Of a stretch of DNA of 64,000 nt, positions 54,293 to 63,040 are shown piece after piece (position 1 is the stretch's first letter; each line of letters starts with the position of its first letter). The stretch lies in contig NZ_FNWK01000001.1 of NCBI RefSeq assembly GCF_900108295.1, forward strand, positions 434,001 to 498,000. Direction: 5' to 3'. The DNA is from Sphingopyxis sp. YR583 (lineage in GTDB: Bacteria > Pseudomonadota > Alphaproteobacteria > Sphingomonadales > Sphingomonadaceae). The position numbers were made by a program, and so were the translations under genes. Under the pieces are notes generated by a model. It searched no databases, was not told the origin of the DNA, and was given only the letters and a program-made list of their open reading frames with translations.

Positions 54293-57061
54293 TCAGAAAT
54301 TGACCCGCGCACCGACCGTGAAATACCGGCCAACAACGTCATACAGCGTGCTGTTGACGGTGATGAGCGGCGGATCGCGGTCGAACACATTGTTCACATT
54401 GCCGAACAGCATGAAGCGGTCATCGATCTTGAACCGCGCACCCAGGTCGACATAGGTCCGCGAGCCGATCTTGTTGTTGATCAGCGTCGTGCGCGTCCGG
54501 TCGTAATTGCCGCCATCGATGTAGCGCGCGCGGATGTCGAACCCGACATTGCTGTCCTCATAGGTCGCGCTGAGCGTTCCGCGCCATTTGGGCGTCGCGC
54601 GCAGCACCGAGTCGCCGACATCGCCCGCCGTCTCGACGCGGGTGAGGCCGGTATCGAACACCAGCTTGTCGACATAGGTCGCAAGTGCACGAAGGCGGAT
54701 GCTGCCACCAGCGGCCAGCCTCGTGACGTAGGACGCTTCCATGTCGAGGCCGCTCGTTTGGAAACTCGCAATATTCTGCTGGTTGGCGGCGACCTGGGTC
54801 ACCGTCCCCGTCGAATCGCGCGTGATACGGTCGCACGCCGCCGTGCTGCCACGGAAACAGGCGAGCGTCAGGCTGGTCCCGTTCAGCGCCGTGATCGCAC
54901 CGCTGATCTTGATCTTGTAATAATCGACCGAGGCGCTGAAACCGCGCAGGTACGACGGCGAATAGGTCGCGCCGATCGAGGTCGTATAGCTGACCTCGGG
55001 TACCAGATCGGGGTTGCCGCCGGTAAAGGTCGTGACCGTCGACGGCGTCGGGTTGTAGGCGGGGTTGGCCGCCTTGCGCGCGACCGGATTATCCTGGTCG
55101 TTGAGCGGCCCGATATTGATCGAGCGGACCGCGAACAACTCACCAATGCCCGGCGAACGAATGTCGCGCGACCGGGTGGCCCGGATCAGCAGGTCATTGA
55201 ACAGCCGCGCGGTGCCGCCGGCTTTCCATGTCCAGATGCCGCCGCTGGTGCTGTAATCGGAATAGCGCGCCGCGCCGCTCAGATCGAGTTCCACCGCATT
55301 TTCGAGCTTGAGCAACGGGAACAGGACTTCGCCAAAGGCTTCCTTGACGTTGAACCCGCCCGACGCAGGGGTCGAGAAGACGAGGATGCCGAAGTTGCTG
55401 GCGTTCGCGACCGTAAAATCGTCGCGCGACGACACCTGTTCTTCCCAGCGCGCCTCGGCGCCAAGCGCGAACGTCACCGGGCCCGCCCACAGCGAGAAAA
55501 GATCGCCCTGGATCTCGGCACCCGCCGAATCGAGCTTCGTCGTGCTGAATGCGCGCTGCGTCCCGGTGACATAGGCGCGCGCTTCGGGCGATGCGTTCAA
55601 CGCGCCGAAGGGGTTGATCGGCCGGCACGCCGGATCGTCGTTCGCCGGATTGGCGTCGGCGTTGATGCCGCAGACGATTTGCCCGCCGCTCGACACCGCG
55701 TTGATCGCATTGTTAAACTGCCGGACCAGCCGCGAATTGCCCATCGCCTGGTCGCTCTCGACTTCGCCATGGCTGTACCAGGCTTTGTAGCGGAAGCCCT
55801 TGCCGAACGTGCCGTCGACGCCGATCGCGCCTTCCTTGCTGGTTCGCTCGCCGCGGAACTGCAGCTGCAATATGTCGTTGAAATAGCGGCCGAAGGTGAA
55901 GCTCGTTTCACCGGCGGCGGCGAGCCGATCGCGGATCGCCGTCGACAGATAGGGGTTGTTTGCCTGGATCGTGAGATACGGAAGACCCAACGCACCGCCA
56001 ACCGTATAGTCGCCGAAGAAGGGCGCGTTCGACAGCGAGCGGGCATAGCTGCCATCGACCCAGAAGGTCGCATCACCGACCTCGTAGCTCAGCCGGGCAT
56101 AGGTGCTCAGCCGCTCGAAGGGCGATGAAACGGGGATCGTATCGTAAAGGTTGATACCGTCCGCGCCGCCGACCATCCGCAGCGGAAAGGCGCCCGCACC
56201 GACGGGCGTACCGCGGCGGAAATCGCGCAGCGTGCCGTCGGGATTGAACGTCTGCCCCGCGAGCACGCCGCTCGTGATCAGACCGCCGAGCGTCACATTG
56301 CCGAAATTCACGTCGCGAACGAGTTCGGATCCCGTTCCCGAGGGAATGAAATCGGGGCTGTTGAGCTGCGGACGCGTGCTCCGCTGGATCACGCCCTCGT
56401 CTTTGACATATTCGCCGCCGATAATGAAATGGCCGCGGCCATCGGCGAAGCTTGTACCGAATTTCGCATCGAAACCATAGCGATGCCCATCGCCGCGCGA
56501 CGAAACACCGAAGTTTCCGCCGATCGACAGGCCATCATAATCCTTGTCGAGCAGGATGTTGACGACACCCGCAACCGCGCCAGAACCCCAGGCGGCCGAA
56601 GCGCCGCCCGTCACCACCTCGACACGCTCGACGAGGTTTGTCGGGATGAAATTCAGATTGCCCTCGCCGACGAAACGGCGGCCGTCGAGCAGCACGAGCG
56701 TGCGGTTCGAACCGAGGCCGCGCATGTCGACCGGCGCGGTTCCGGTCGACGTGTTACCGTTCGACACCGTCGGCGTTGTCGTGGGGCGGATTTGCGGAAG
56801 GTCGTTCAGCACCTGCTGAATGTTCGGGCGTGCGCCAAGGCGCAAATCATCCTCGCCGATCACCGTCGTCGGCGTCGGCTGATCGAAACCGGCGCGCGCG
56901 ATACGCGATCCGGTAACGAGAATCTCTTCGTCGGCCGTCGCCTCCGTGTCGGCGACAGTTTGTGCCGCCGCTGGCACCGCGAGCAATAGCCCGGCTGCCA
57001 AAGCAGCAATGCTGCTGCCACGCGCGATCCGGTAACCGAGTTTGTCGTTATGCTTGTGCAT
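54293..57061 (-). CDS. TonB-dependent receptor (oligopeptide/D-amino-acid locus)
   Basis: Outer-membrane receptor of 922 residues from ATG 57061; upstream frame to 57181 lacks a signal and is rejected. Signal peptide about 1-33 (S-S-I-A-A-L-A-A-G-L-L-L-A-V-P-A-A-A-Q), TonB box E-E-I-L-V-T-G-S-R-I, plug with P-V-D-M-R-G-L-G-S-N-R-T-L-V-L-L-D-G-R-R-F-V-G, and a barrel ending V-G-A-R-V-N-F. The R-G-L-G-x-x-R-T-L-V-L-L-D-G-R-R form is typical of sphingomonad and xanthomonad receptors for peptides or sugars. It is divergent from a dipeptidase-type operon, suggesting a peptide ligand. Confidence 0.92.
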   Translation of the reverse strand: MHKHNDKLGYRIARGSSIAALAAGLLLAVPAAAQTVADTEATADEEILVTGSRIARAGFDQPTPTTVIGEDDLRLGARPNIQQVLNDLPQIRPTTTPTVSNGNTSTGTAPVDMRGLGSNRTLVLLDGRRFVGEGNLNFIPTNLVERVEVVTGGASAAWGSGAVAGVVNILLDKDYDGLSIGGNFGVSSRGDGHRYGFDAKFGTSFADGRGHFIIGGEYVKDEGVIQRSTRPQLNSPDFIPSGTGSELVRDVNFGNVTLGGLITSGVLAGQTFNPDGTLRDFRRGTPVGAGAFPLRMVGGADGINLYDTIPVSSPFERLSTYARLSYEVGDATFWVDGSYARSLSNAPFFGDYTVGGALGLPYLTIQANNPYLSTAIRDRLAAAGETSFTFGRYFNDILQLQFRGERTSKEGAIGVDGTFGKGFRYKAWYSHGEVESDQAMGNSRLVRQFNNAINAVSSGGQIVCGINADANPANDDPACRPINPFGALNASPEARAYVTGTQRAFSTTKLDSAGAEIQGDLFSLWAGPVTFALGAEARWEEQVSSRDDFTVANASNFGILVFSTPASGGFNVKEAFGEVLFPLLKLENAVELDLSGAARYSDYSTSGGIWTWKAGGTARLFNDLLIRATRSRDIRSPGIGELFAVRSINIGPLNDQDNPVARKAANPAYNPTPSTVTTFTGGNPDLVPEVSYTTSIGATYSPSYLRGFSASVDYYKIKISGAITALNGTSLTLACFRGSTAACDRITRDSTGTVTQVAANQQNIASFQTSGLDMEASYVTRLAAGGSIRLRALATYVDKLVFDTGLTRVETAGDVGDSVLRATPKWRGTLSATYEDSNVGFDIRARYIDGGNYDRTRTTLINNKIGSRTYVDLGARFKIDDRFMLFGNVNNVFDRDPPLITVNSTLYDVVGRYFTVGARVNF

Positions 57062-57367
57062 CTCATCCGCCCCTTTGTGTTGTACCGCTCGATGGCGGTT
57101 TATTTTGGTTCCCCACACAGAAGCTGCCATAATGTCCTGTTCAGGACAATATATTTCTTTTGTGAGAAATTCGGCCCACAATTGAGAAGTTGGCAGAATT
57201 CATACGCCTCGGCGTCGAATCGCCGGGAAAGCCGGGAGCCGGAAATTGTTTAGAAGATGCTGCGTTATGCACGACCAAGGGCTTTTCCGGATTCGAAAGC
57301 GATGGATTGACGAAGCCCTATCAGGATAATATCGTCCTAATTGGAAAACGAAATGACGAGGGGGACG
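57062..57367. promoter_or_regulatory. Divergent regulatory region with a TGTCCTG-TT-CAGGACA palindrome
   Basis: No gene is supported in these 306 bases. A perfect 16-base palindrome TGTCCTG-TT-CAGGACA lies at 57133-57148, about 70 bases before the receptor ATG. TCAGGACAATAT (57141-57152) recurs with one change as TCAGGATAATAT (57321-57332), 36 bases before the dipeptidase-like gene. The pair may be a shared operator for the two divergent units. Confidence 0.45.
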
Positions 57368-58513
57368 ATGATGCTATTTTCTCGACGACAGGCGATTTGC
57401 GCCGCGGGCGCAGCGCTGGCAGCCCCCCTTGCCGCGCCCTATATCGCGCGGGCGCAAATCCAGATCAGCCCGTTCACGAATCGCGCCTATTCGAAACGCG
57501 CGATCGAGCTGGTCCAGCGTGCGGTCGTCGTCGACATGCTCGCTCCGATCAAGATCGACTTCGACCCCAGCTATTACACCAAGGCGCTGAGCGAAAAGGA
57601 AACCGCGGACTTTCGCGCCAGCGGCATCAACGCCATCCATCACGCGGTCGGCCTCGGCGGCCCGAACGCCAAGGAGCAAGCACTCAGCTTCTTTGCGATC
57701 TGGGGCAATTTCGTCGCGCGCAACAGCCATGTTTTCACCGGCGTCGACAAATTCGCCGACATCCTGCGCGCCAAGAAGGACGGCAAGGTCGCGGTCATCA
57801 TGGGGCTGCAGAACGCCGATCACTTCAACCGCCCCGCCGACGTGAAGACCTTCTACGAGATCGGCCAGCGCTGCGCGCAGCTCACCTATAATTCGCAGAA
57901 CCGCATCGGATCGGGATCGACCGACCGCGTCGACGGCGGCGTCAGCGACTTCGGCGTCGAGATCATCAAGGCGATGAACGAAGTCGGCATGCTGGTCGAC
58001 GTTTCGCACTGCGGCGACCGCACGACGCTCGATGCAATCGAGATTTCGCCGAAACCGATCGCGATCACCCACAGCAATTGCCGCGCGCTGATCGACCACC
58101 CGCGCGTCAAGACCGACGAGGCGATCAAAGCCTGCGCCGCCAAGGGCGGGGTGATGGGCATCACCGGGGTGCGCAATTTCGTCAGCAAGACCGACCCGAC
58201 GACGATCGTGAACTATGTCGACCATATCGACCATGTCGTGAAGCTGGTGGGCATCGACCATGTCGGCGTCGGCACCGATTCGGACCTCTACGGCTATGAC
58301 GACACCTCGCCCGAAATGAACAAGATGCTGCGCGGCGCCTATAAGGACAGCTACGCCTTTCGCGAGAAGATCGACGTCGACGGCTTCGATCACCCGCTCA
58401 AGATGTTCGACCTGACCGAGGAACTGCTGCGCCGCAAATATTCCGATGCGAACATCCTCGCGGTGCTCGGCGGCAATTTCCAGCGGCTGCTGACCGCAAC
58501 GTGGGGCGGCTGA
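57368..58513 (+). CDS. Membrane-dipeptidase-like (M19) protein with altered metal site
   Basis: Tandem ATG at 57368/57371 behind GAGGGGGACG gives about 381 residues with a twin-arginine-type signal (F-S-R-R-Q-A-I-C-A-A-G-A-A-L-A-A-P). The fold matches M19 dipeptidases: L-V-D-V-S-H-C-G-D and A-I-T-H-S-N-C-R-A-L keep two zinc histidines, D-H-P-R keeps the substrate arginine and G-V-G-T-D-S-D keeps the aspartate. But the first H-x-D motif is replaced (V-V-D-M-L-A-P-I) and the bridging Glu block reads G-L-Q-N-A-D, with Gln. Activity may therefore differ. The stop overlaps the dgcN-like start. Confidence 0.82.
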   Translation: MMLFSRRQAICAAGAALAAPLAAPYIARAQIQISPFTNRAYSKRAIELVQRAVVVDMLAPIKIDFDPSYYTKALSEKETADFRASGINAIHHAVGLGGPNAKEQALSFFAIWGNFVARNSHVFTGVDKFADILRAKKDGKVAVIMGLQNADHFNRPADVKTFYEIGQRCAQLTYNSQNRIGSGSTDRVDGGVSDFGVEIIKAMNEVGMLVDVSHCGDRTTLDAIEISPKPIAITHSNCRALIDHPRVKTDEAIKACAAKGGVMGITGVRNFVSKTDPTTIVNYVDHIDHVVKLVGIDHVGVGTDSDLYGYDDTSPEMNKMLRGAYKDSYAFREKIDVDGFDHPLKMFDLTEELLRRKYSDANILAVLGGNFQRLLTATWGG

Positions 58514-59553
58514 TGAACGCGCTGACCGACCGCATCGCCGGCGCACTCGTGTTGCCGCAGCCCTATGTGCTGTTCCTTGGCGACACGACGATCCCCGGTT
58601 TCGCAAAGACCGCCTTCGGGCTGAGGGACTGGGCGCCCGACAAATGCGTCGGCGAACTGCGGCTGCCGGGCGCCACGGTCACGACCGGACTGGAAGCGCT
58701 GACCGCCGCCGAGGCGCATGCACGCGGTGCACGGGCATTGGTGATCGGCGTCGCCAATCTGGGCGGCGTGATCCCCGCCAACTGGCGCACATCGCTGATC
58801 GAGGCGTTGGAAGCAGGCCTCGACCTGATCGCGGGCATGCACACGCGCCTCACCGACATCCCCGAACTCGCCGAGGCCGCGCACCGGCTCGGCCGCCAGT
58901 TGATCGACGTGCGCGTACCGCCCCCGCAGATCCCGGTCGGCACCGGGCGCAAGCGCAGCGGCAAGCGGTTGCTGACCGTTGGAACCGACTGCGCGCTCGG
59001 CAAGAAATATACCGCGCTGGCACTGTTCCGCGCATTCGAGCAGCGCGGCATTGATAGTGATTTCCGCGCGAGCGGCCAGACGGGGATCATGATCGCCGGC
59101 GGCGGCATCGCGATGGATGCCGTCGTCTCCGATTTCGAGGCGGGTGCGGCCGAACTGCTGTCGCCCGACGCGGCGCCGGGCCATTGGGATATCATCGAGG
59201 GTCAGGGCGCGCTGACCCACCCGGCCTATGCCGCGGTGTCGCTCGGGCTGCTCCACGGCAGCCAGCCCGACATATTCGTCGTCTGCCATGAGCCCGGCCG
59301 TACCGAGATGCTCGGCACCCCAGGCTATAAGCTGACGAGTGTCGAGGAGATTGTCGAGCTCACCACTTTGCTCGGCCGGCGGACCAATCCCGCGATCCGC
59401 TGCGGCGGCTTCGCGTTCAACACTTCGGCGCTCGACGAAACGGCTGCGACCGAACTGATGGCTCGCGAGAGCCTGCGGCTCGGCTTGCCTGTCGCCGATC
59501 CGATCCGCGGTGGGGCCGCATTCGACGCGCTCGTCGACAGCTGCCTCGCCTGA
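58513..59553 (+). CDS. DgcN family protein (DUF1611; D-amino-acid catabolism)
   Basis: 346 residues from ATG 58513 (TGATG overlap with the gene before). DUF1611 proteins have a Rossmann-like N-terminus (G-A-R-A-L-V-I-G-V-A-N-L-G-G) and a P-loop-like C-terminal domain, here G-T-D-C-A-L-G-K-K-Y-T-A near residue 158. DgcN has been described as an N-acetyltransferase acting with the dipeptide epimerase DgcA to turn D-glutamate into the L form. DgcA would be expected downstream but is not inside the window. Neighbouring peptidase-type genes fit a D-amino-acid source. Confidence 0.85.
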   Translation: MNALTDRIAGALVLPQPYVLFLGDTTIPGFAKTAFGLRDWAPDKCVGELRLPGATVTTGLEALTAAEAHARGARALVIGVANLGGVIPANWRTSLIEALEAGLDLIAGMHTRLTDIPELAEAAHRLGRQLIDVRVPPPQIPVGTGRKRSGKRLLTVGTDCALGKKYTALALFRAFEQRGIDSDFRASGQTGIMIAGGGIAMDAVVSDFEAGAAELLSPDAAPGHWDIIEGQGALTHPAYAAVSLGLLHGSQPDIFVVCHEPGRTEMLGTPGYKLTSVEEIVELTTLLGRRTNPAIRCGGFAFNTSALDETAATELMARESLRLGLPVADPIRGGAAFDALVDSCLA

Positions 59554-59573
59554 ATATTATTCGGAGACTTGCC

Positions 59574-61058
59574 ATGACCCAACTCCCCACCCTGCGCCGT
59601 ACCGCCCTTGCCACCGCGCTGCTCGCCTCGATCGCCCTGCCCTCCACCGCCATGGCGCAGGCTTCCGCCGAAACCAGCTATAGCATCCCGCAAGACAAGG
59701 TCGCAGGACTCGCCGATTTCGTCGACGGGGTGATGGCGCAGCAGATCGCAACACGCGAAGTCGCGGGCGCAATCGTCACCGTCGTCTACCGCGACAAGGT
59801 CCTTTTTTCGCGCGGTTATGGCTTTGCGGACATCGACAAAGGCGTCGTGGTTGACGGACAGCAGACCTTGTTCCGGCCGGGGTCGGTGTCGAAGATGTTC
59901 ACCTGGAGCGCATTGTTGCAACAGGTCGAGGCGGGCCGCGTCGACCTCGACGCCGACGTGAACAAATATCTCGATTTCAAAATCCCGGAATATGAAGGCA
60001 AGCCGATCCGCGTGCGCGATCTCCTGTCGCACACGCCGGGGATGAGCGACGTCGGCGGGCTGACCGCGCCGACACCCGACAAGATCACGCCCTATGTCGA
60101 ATGGATGAAGACGCATATTCCGGTGCGCCATTGGGCCCCCGGGACCGAGACCTCCTATTCCAACTATGGCTCGGTGCTCGCGGGCTATATCGTCGAGCGC
60201 GTGTCGGGCGAGGCGTTCCCCGATTATGTCGAAAAACATATCTTCGCGCCGCTCGGCATGAACGCGACAACGTTTCGCGAGCCGCTGCCCGCCGCGCTCG
60301 CGCCGCGCATGGCGTCGGGCTATCAGGTCAAGGACGGACGGCTGGTCGCCGAGCCGTTCGAACTGTTCAGCCCCGTGATGCCCGCAGGCTCGGGAACCAG
60401 CAGCGGCCCCGACATGGCGCGCTTCATGATGGCGATGATGAACGGCGGCGCGCTGGGCAAGGCGCGGATCCTGAAATCCGCCTCGGTTAAGCTGCTGATG
60501 ACCGACTCTGTCGCCAACGCCCCCGGACTGCCCGGCATGGCGCACGGCTTCTTCGTCGTCCGCGAAAAGGGCCCGCGCATGGTCGGACACGGCGGCAACA
60601 CTGGCGATTTCCATTCGAACATGATCCTCGCGCCCGAAGCCGGGCTCGGCTTTTTCGTTTCGGAGACCGGCGGCCAGGGCAGCTATGGCGGACGCACCGA
60701 ACTGACCGAGGCGTTGATCGGCCGACTGTTCCCGGTCGCTCCCGCCCCGCGCGTCGCCGCACCTGCCGGCGAGACGCTGCCGCTCGGCGCCTATCGCGTG
60801 AACCGCCGCGATTATGCACGCACCCCCAATCCCGAGCGCGACCTGAAGATCGCCGCCGCTGGCCCGAATGCGATTACCATCACCAACGACGGCAAAACCA
60901 CCTATTGGGAACGCGTCGGCCCGATGCGCTTCGAACAGGCGACCGGTGCCCGTGCCGGCGGTCCTCACGAGCAATTGCTGTTCCACGGCGCCGAGGGGCG
61001 CTGGCGCCTGTCCTTCACGTCGCAACCGCATGTTCTCTATCATTTCGTCCAGCCTTGA
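59574..61058 (+). CDS. Beta-lactamase-fold serine hydrolase 1, exported
   Basis: 494 residues. Signal peptide 1-29 (ends A-M-A-Q). Class C beta-lactamase/DD-peptidase fold with S104-V-S-K107 as the S-x-x-K nucleophile motif and Y195-S-N197 as the Y-x-N motif. A late H-G-G-N block (G-H-G-G-N-T-G) replaces K-T-G. A small C-terminal lipocalin-like domain of about 110 residues follows. Such proteins act on D-amino-acid peptides or esters. In this operon a D-stereospecific peptidase role is likely; antibiotic resistance is not implied. Confidence 0.9.
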   Translation: MTQLPTLRRTALATALLASIALPSTAMAQASAETSYSIPQDKVAGLADFVDGVMAQQIATREVAGAIVTVVYRDKVLFSRGYGFADIDKGVVVDGQQTLFRPGSVSKMFTWSALLQQVEAGRVDLDADVNKYLDFKIPEYEGKPIRVRDLLSHTPGMSDVGGLTAPTPDKITPYVEWMKTHIPVRHWAPGTETSYSNYGSVLAGYIVERVSGEAFPDYVEKHIFAPLGMNATTFREPLPAALAPRMASGYQVKDGRLVAEPFELFSPVMPAGSGTSSGPDMARFMMAMMNGGALGKARILKSASVKLLMTDSVANAPGLPGMAHGFFVVREKGPRMVGHGGNTGDFHSNMILAPEAGLGFFVSETGGQGSYGGRTELTEALIGRLFPVAPAPRVAAPAGETLPLGAYRVNRRDYARTPNPERDLKIAAAGPNAITITNDGKTTYWERVGPMRFEQATGARAGGPHEQLLFHGAEGRWRLSFTSQPHVLYHFVQP

Positions 61059-61070
61059 GGAGAAGCCGTC

Positions 61071-63020
61071 ATGAAGTTGTTGATCGCACTCGCACTCTCC
61101 TGCGCACCCGTCGCCGCGCTTGCGCAGACCGTCGCCGCAGACACGCCCGGCAAGCTCGCCAGCGGCGTGCAATATGTCCAGCCCAAGGACTGGAACGCAT
61201 CGAAGCAGGGCCCCGCGCTGATCTTCACCTCGCCCGAGGGTGACCTGCGCATCGTCGTCGCCGAAATCGGCGCCGCCGCCGATGCCGCGGACGCCGCCGC
61301 AAAGGCCTGGGCCGTCGTCCGCCCGGGCAACGTGCCGACGCAACGCACCAGCACCGCCGCGCCCCCGGCCGACGGCTGGGACGAGCGGGTGAGCTTCTCC
61401 TATGAAACACTGCCCACCGAACGCGTCGCGCGATCGGCCAGCGCATTGCGCAAGGGCAGTGCGTGGACCGTGCTGATCGTCGACGGGTCGGCGGGGACCG
61501 CCGCCAAGCGCTCGGCCGCCATGTCGGTGGTATCGCAGGGCCTGCGCCCCGCCGGTTTCCAGAAGGAAAGCTTCGCCGGCAAGACCGCGCACGAACTCAC
61601 CCCGGAACGCATCAAGCTGCTCACCGACTTCGTCGAACAAAGCCGTGAGGAACTCGAAGTCCCCGGTGTCGGCTTCGCGCTGATCGACGACGGCAAAGTG
61701 CTGTGGCAGGGCGGCTTCGGCGTCCGCGCGCTCGGCTCGCCCGAAAAGGTCGACGAACACACCAAGTTCATGATCGCCTCGAACACCAAGGGGATGACCA
61801 CCCTTCTCCTCTCGACGATCGCCGACGAGGGCAAGCTGCGCTGGGACGAGAAGGTCGTCGATCTCTATCCCGAGTTCCGGCTCGGCAACGACGAGGTCAC
61901 CAAATCGGTGCTCGTCAAACATCTGATCTGCGCCTGCACCGGCCTGCCGCGCAAGGATTTCGGCTTCATCCTCGCCGACAAGGGGCAGCCGGCTGCGGAC
62001 ACCTTCACCCAGCTCGCCGCGACGATGCCGACGAGCAAGTTCGGCGAGCTGTTCCAATATAACAACCAGCTCGCCTCGGCGGCGGGCTATGTCGGCGGGC
62101 ATATCCTCTATCCGAAGATGGAATTCGGCGCCGCCTATGACCGCGCGATGGAAGAGAAAGTCTTCAAGCCGCTCGGCATGAAGGACAGCACCTTCGATTA
62201 TGCCGAGGGCATGGCGGGCAACTGGGCGGCACCGCACGGCCTCGATATCGACGGCAAGGTGACTTTGATGTCGAACGACTTCAACTGGTCACCCTATCCC
62301 TATCGCCCCGCGGGCGCGGCCTTCTCCACCACTGCCGACATGGTGCGCTATGTCCAGCTCGAGCTGGGCAAGGGCATGCTCGACGGCAAGCGCGTGGTGA
62401 GCGAAAAGAATCTGCTCGCGCGGCGTGAGAAGGGCGTGCAGGTCGGCCCCGACAGCTGGTACGGCATGGGTCTGTTCCAGCGCGACGCCTCGGGCGTACA
62501 GGTCGTCACCCACGGCGGCACACTCGTCGGCTATCACAGCACCTGGTTCGCACTGCCCGAGTCTGGTGTCGGCATGGTGATCCTGACCAACAGCGATCCG
62601 GGCGCATCGATGCTCGCGCCGACGCTCCGTCGCCTGCTTGAAATACTCTATGACGGCCAGCCCGAGGCGGCGCGCGACATCACCGCTGCTGCCACGCGGA
62701 TCAAGGCGCAGGCGCCGGCCCGGCGCGAGCGGCTCACCTATCCGGGCGACCCGGCAGTGCTCGCCAATCTCGCGGGCCATTATCGCGACCCCTCGGTCGG
62801 TCAGATCACGATCAGCGAGAAGAACGGCCAGAAGTGGGTCAAGGCCGGCTTCGTCGAGGGGCCGATCGCCACCCGCAAGAATGCCGACGGCAGCATGTCG
62901 ATCATCTCGGTCGGTCCCGGCAATATCGGCGTCGATGCACTTGTCGGCATAAAGGACGGCAAACGCACGCTCAGCATCAACGACGGCCAGCAGACGCAAT
63001 ATCTGTACGTCGAAGACTGA
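61071..63020 (+). CDS. Beta-lactamase-fold serine hydrolase 2, exported
   Basis: 649 residues. Signal peptide 1-19 (MKLLIALALSCAPVAALAQ). An extra N-terminal domain of about 160 residues, unlike hydrolase 1, precedes the beta-lactamase fold. The S-x-x-K motif is S237-N-T-K240 (I-A-S-N-T-K-G-M-T), the Y-x-N motif is in F-Q-Y-N-N-Q-L-A-S, and T-H-G-G-T is the third motif. A C-terminal domain of about 110 residues ends the protein. It lies 12 bases after hydrolase 1. Probably a second D-peptidase or esterase of the same pathway. Confidence 0.9.
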   Translation: MKLLIALALSCAPVAALAQTVAADTPGKLASGVQYVQPKDWNASKQGPALIFTSPEGDLRIVVAEIGAAADAADAAAKAWAVVRPGNVPTQRTSTAAPPADGWDERVSFSYETLPTERVARSASALRKGSAWTVLIVDGSAGTAAKRSAAMSVVSQGLRPAGFQKESFAGKTAHELTPERIKLLTDFVEQSREELEVPGVGFALIDDGKVLWQGGFGVRALGSPEKVDEHTKFMIASNTKGMTTLLLSTIADEGKLRWDEKVVDLYPEFRLGNDEVTKSVLVKHLICACTGLPRKDFGFILADKGQPAADTFTQLAATMPTSKFGELFQYNNQLASAAGYVGGHILYPKMEFGAAYDRAMEEKVFKPLGMKDSTFDYAEGMAGNWAAPHGLDIDGKVTLMSNDFNWSPYPYRPAGAAFSTTADMVRYVQLELGKGMLDGKRVVSEKNLLARREKGVQVGPDSWYGMGLFQRDASGVQVVTHGGTLVGYHSTWFALPESGVGMVILTNSDPGASMLAPTLRRLLEILYDGQPEAARDITAAATRIKAQAPARRERLTYPGDPAVLANLAGHYRDPSVGQITISEKNGQKWVKAGFVEGPIATRKNADGSMSIISVGPGNIGVDALVGIKDGKRTLSINDGQQTQYLYVED

Positions 63021-63040
63021 CAACCAAGGGAGATTTCCGC

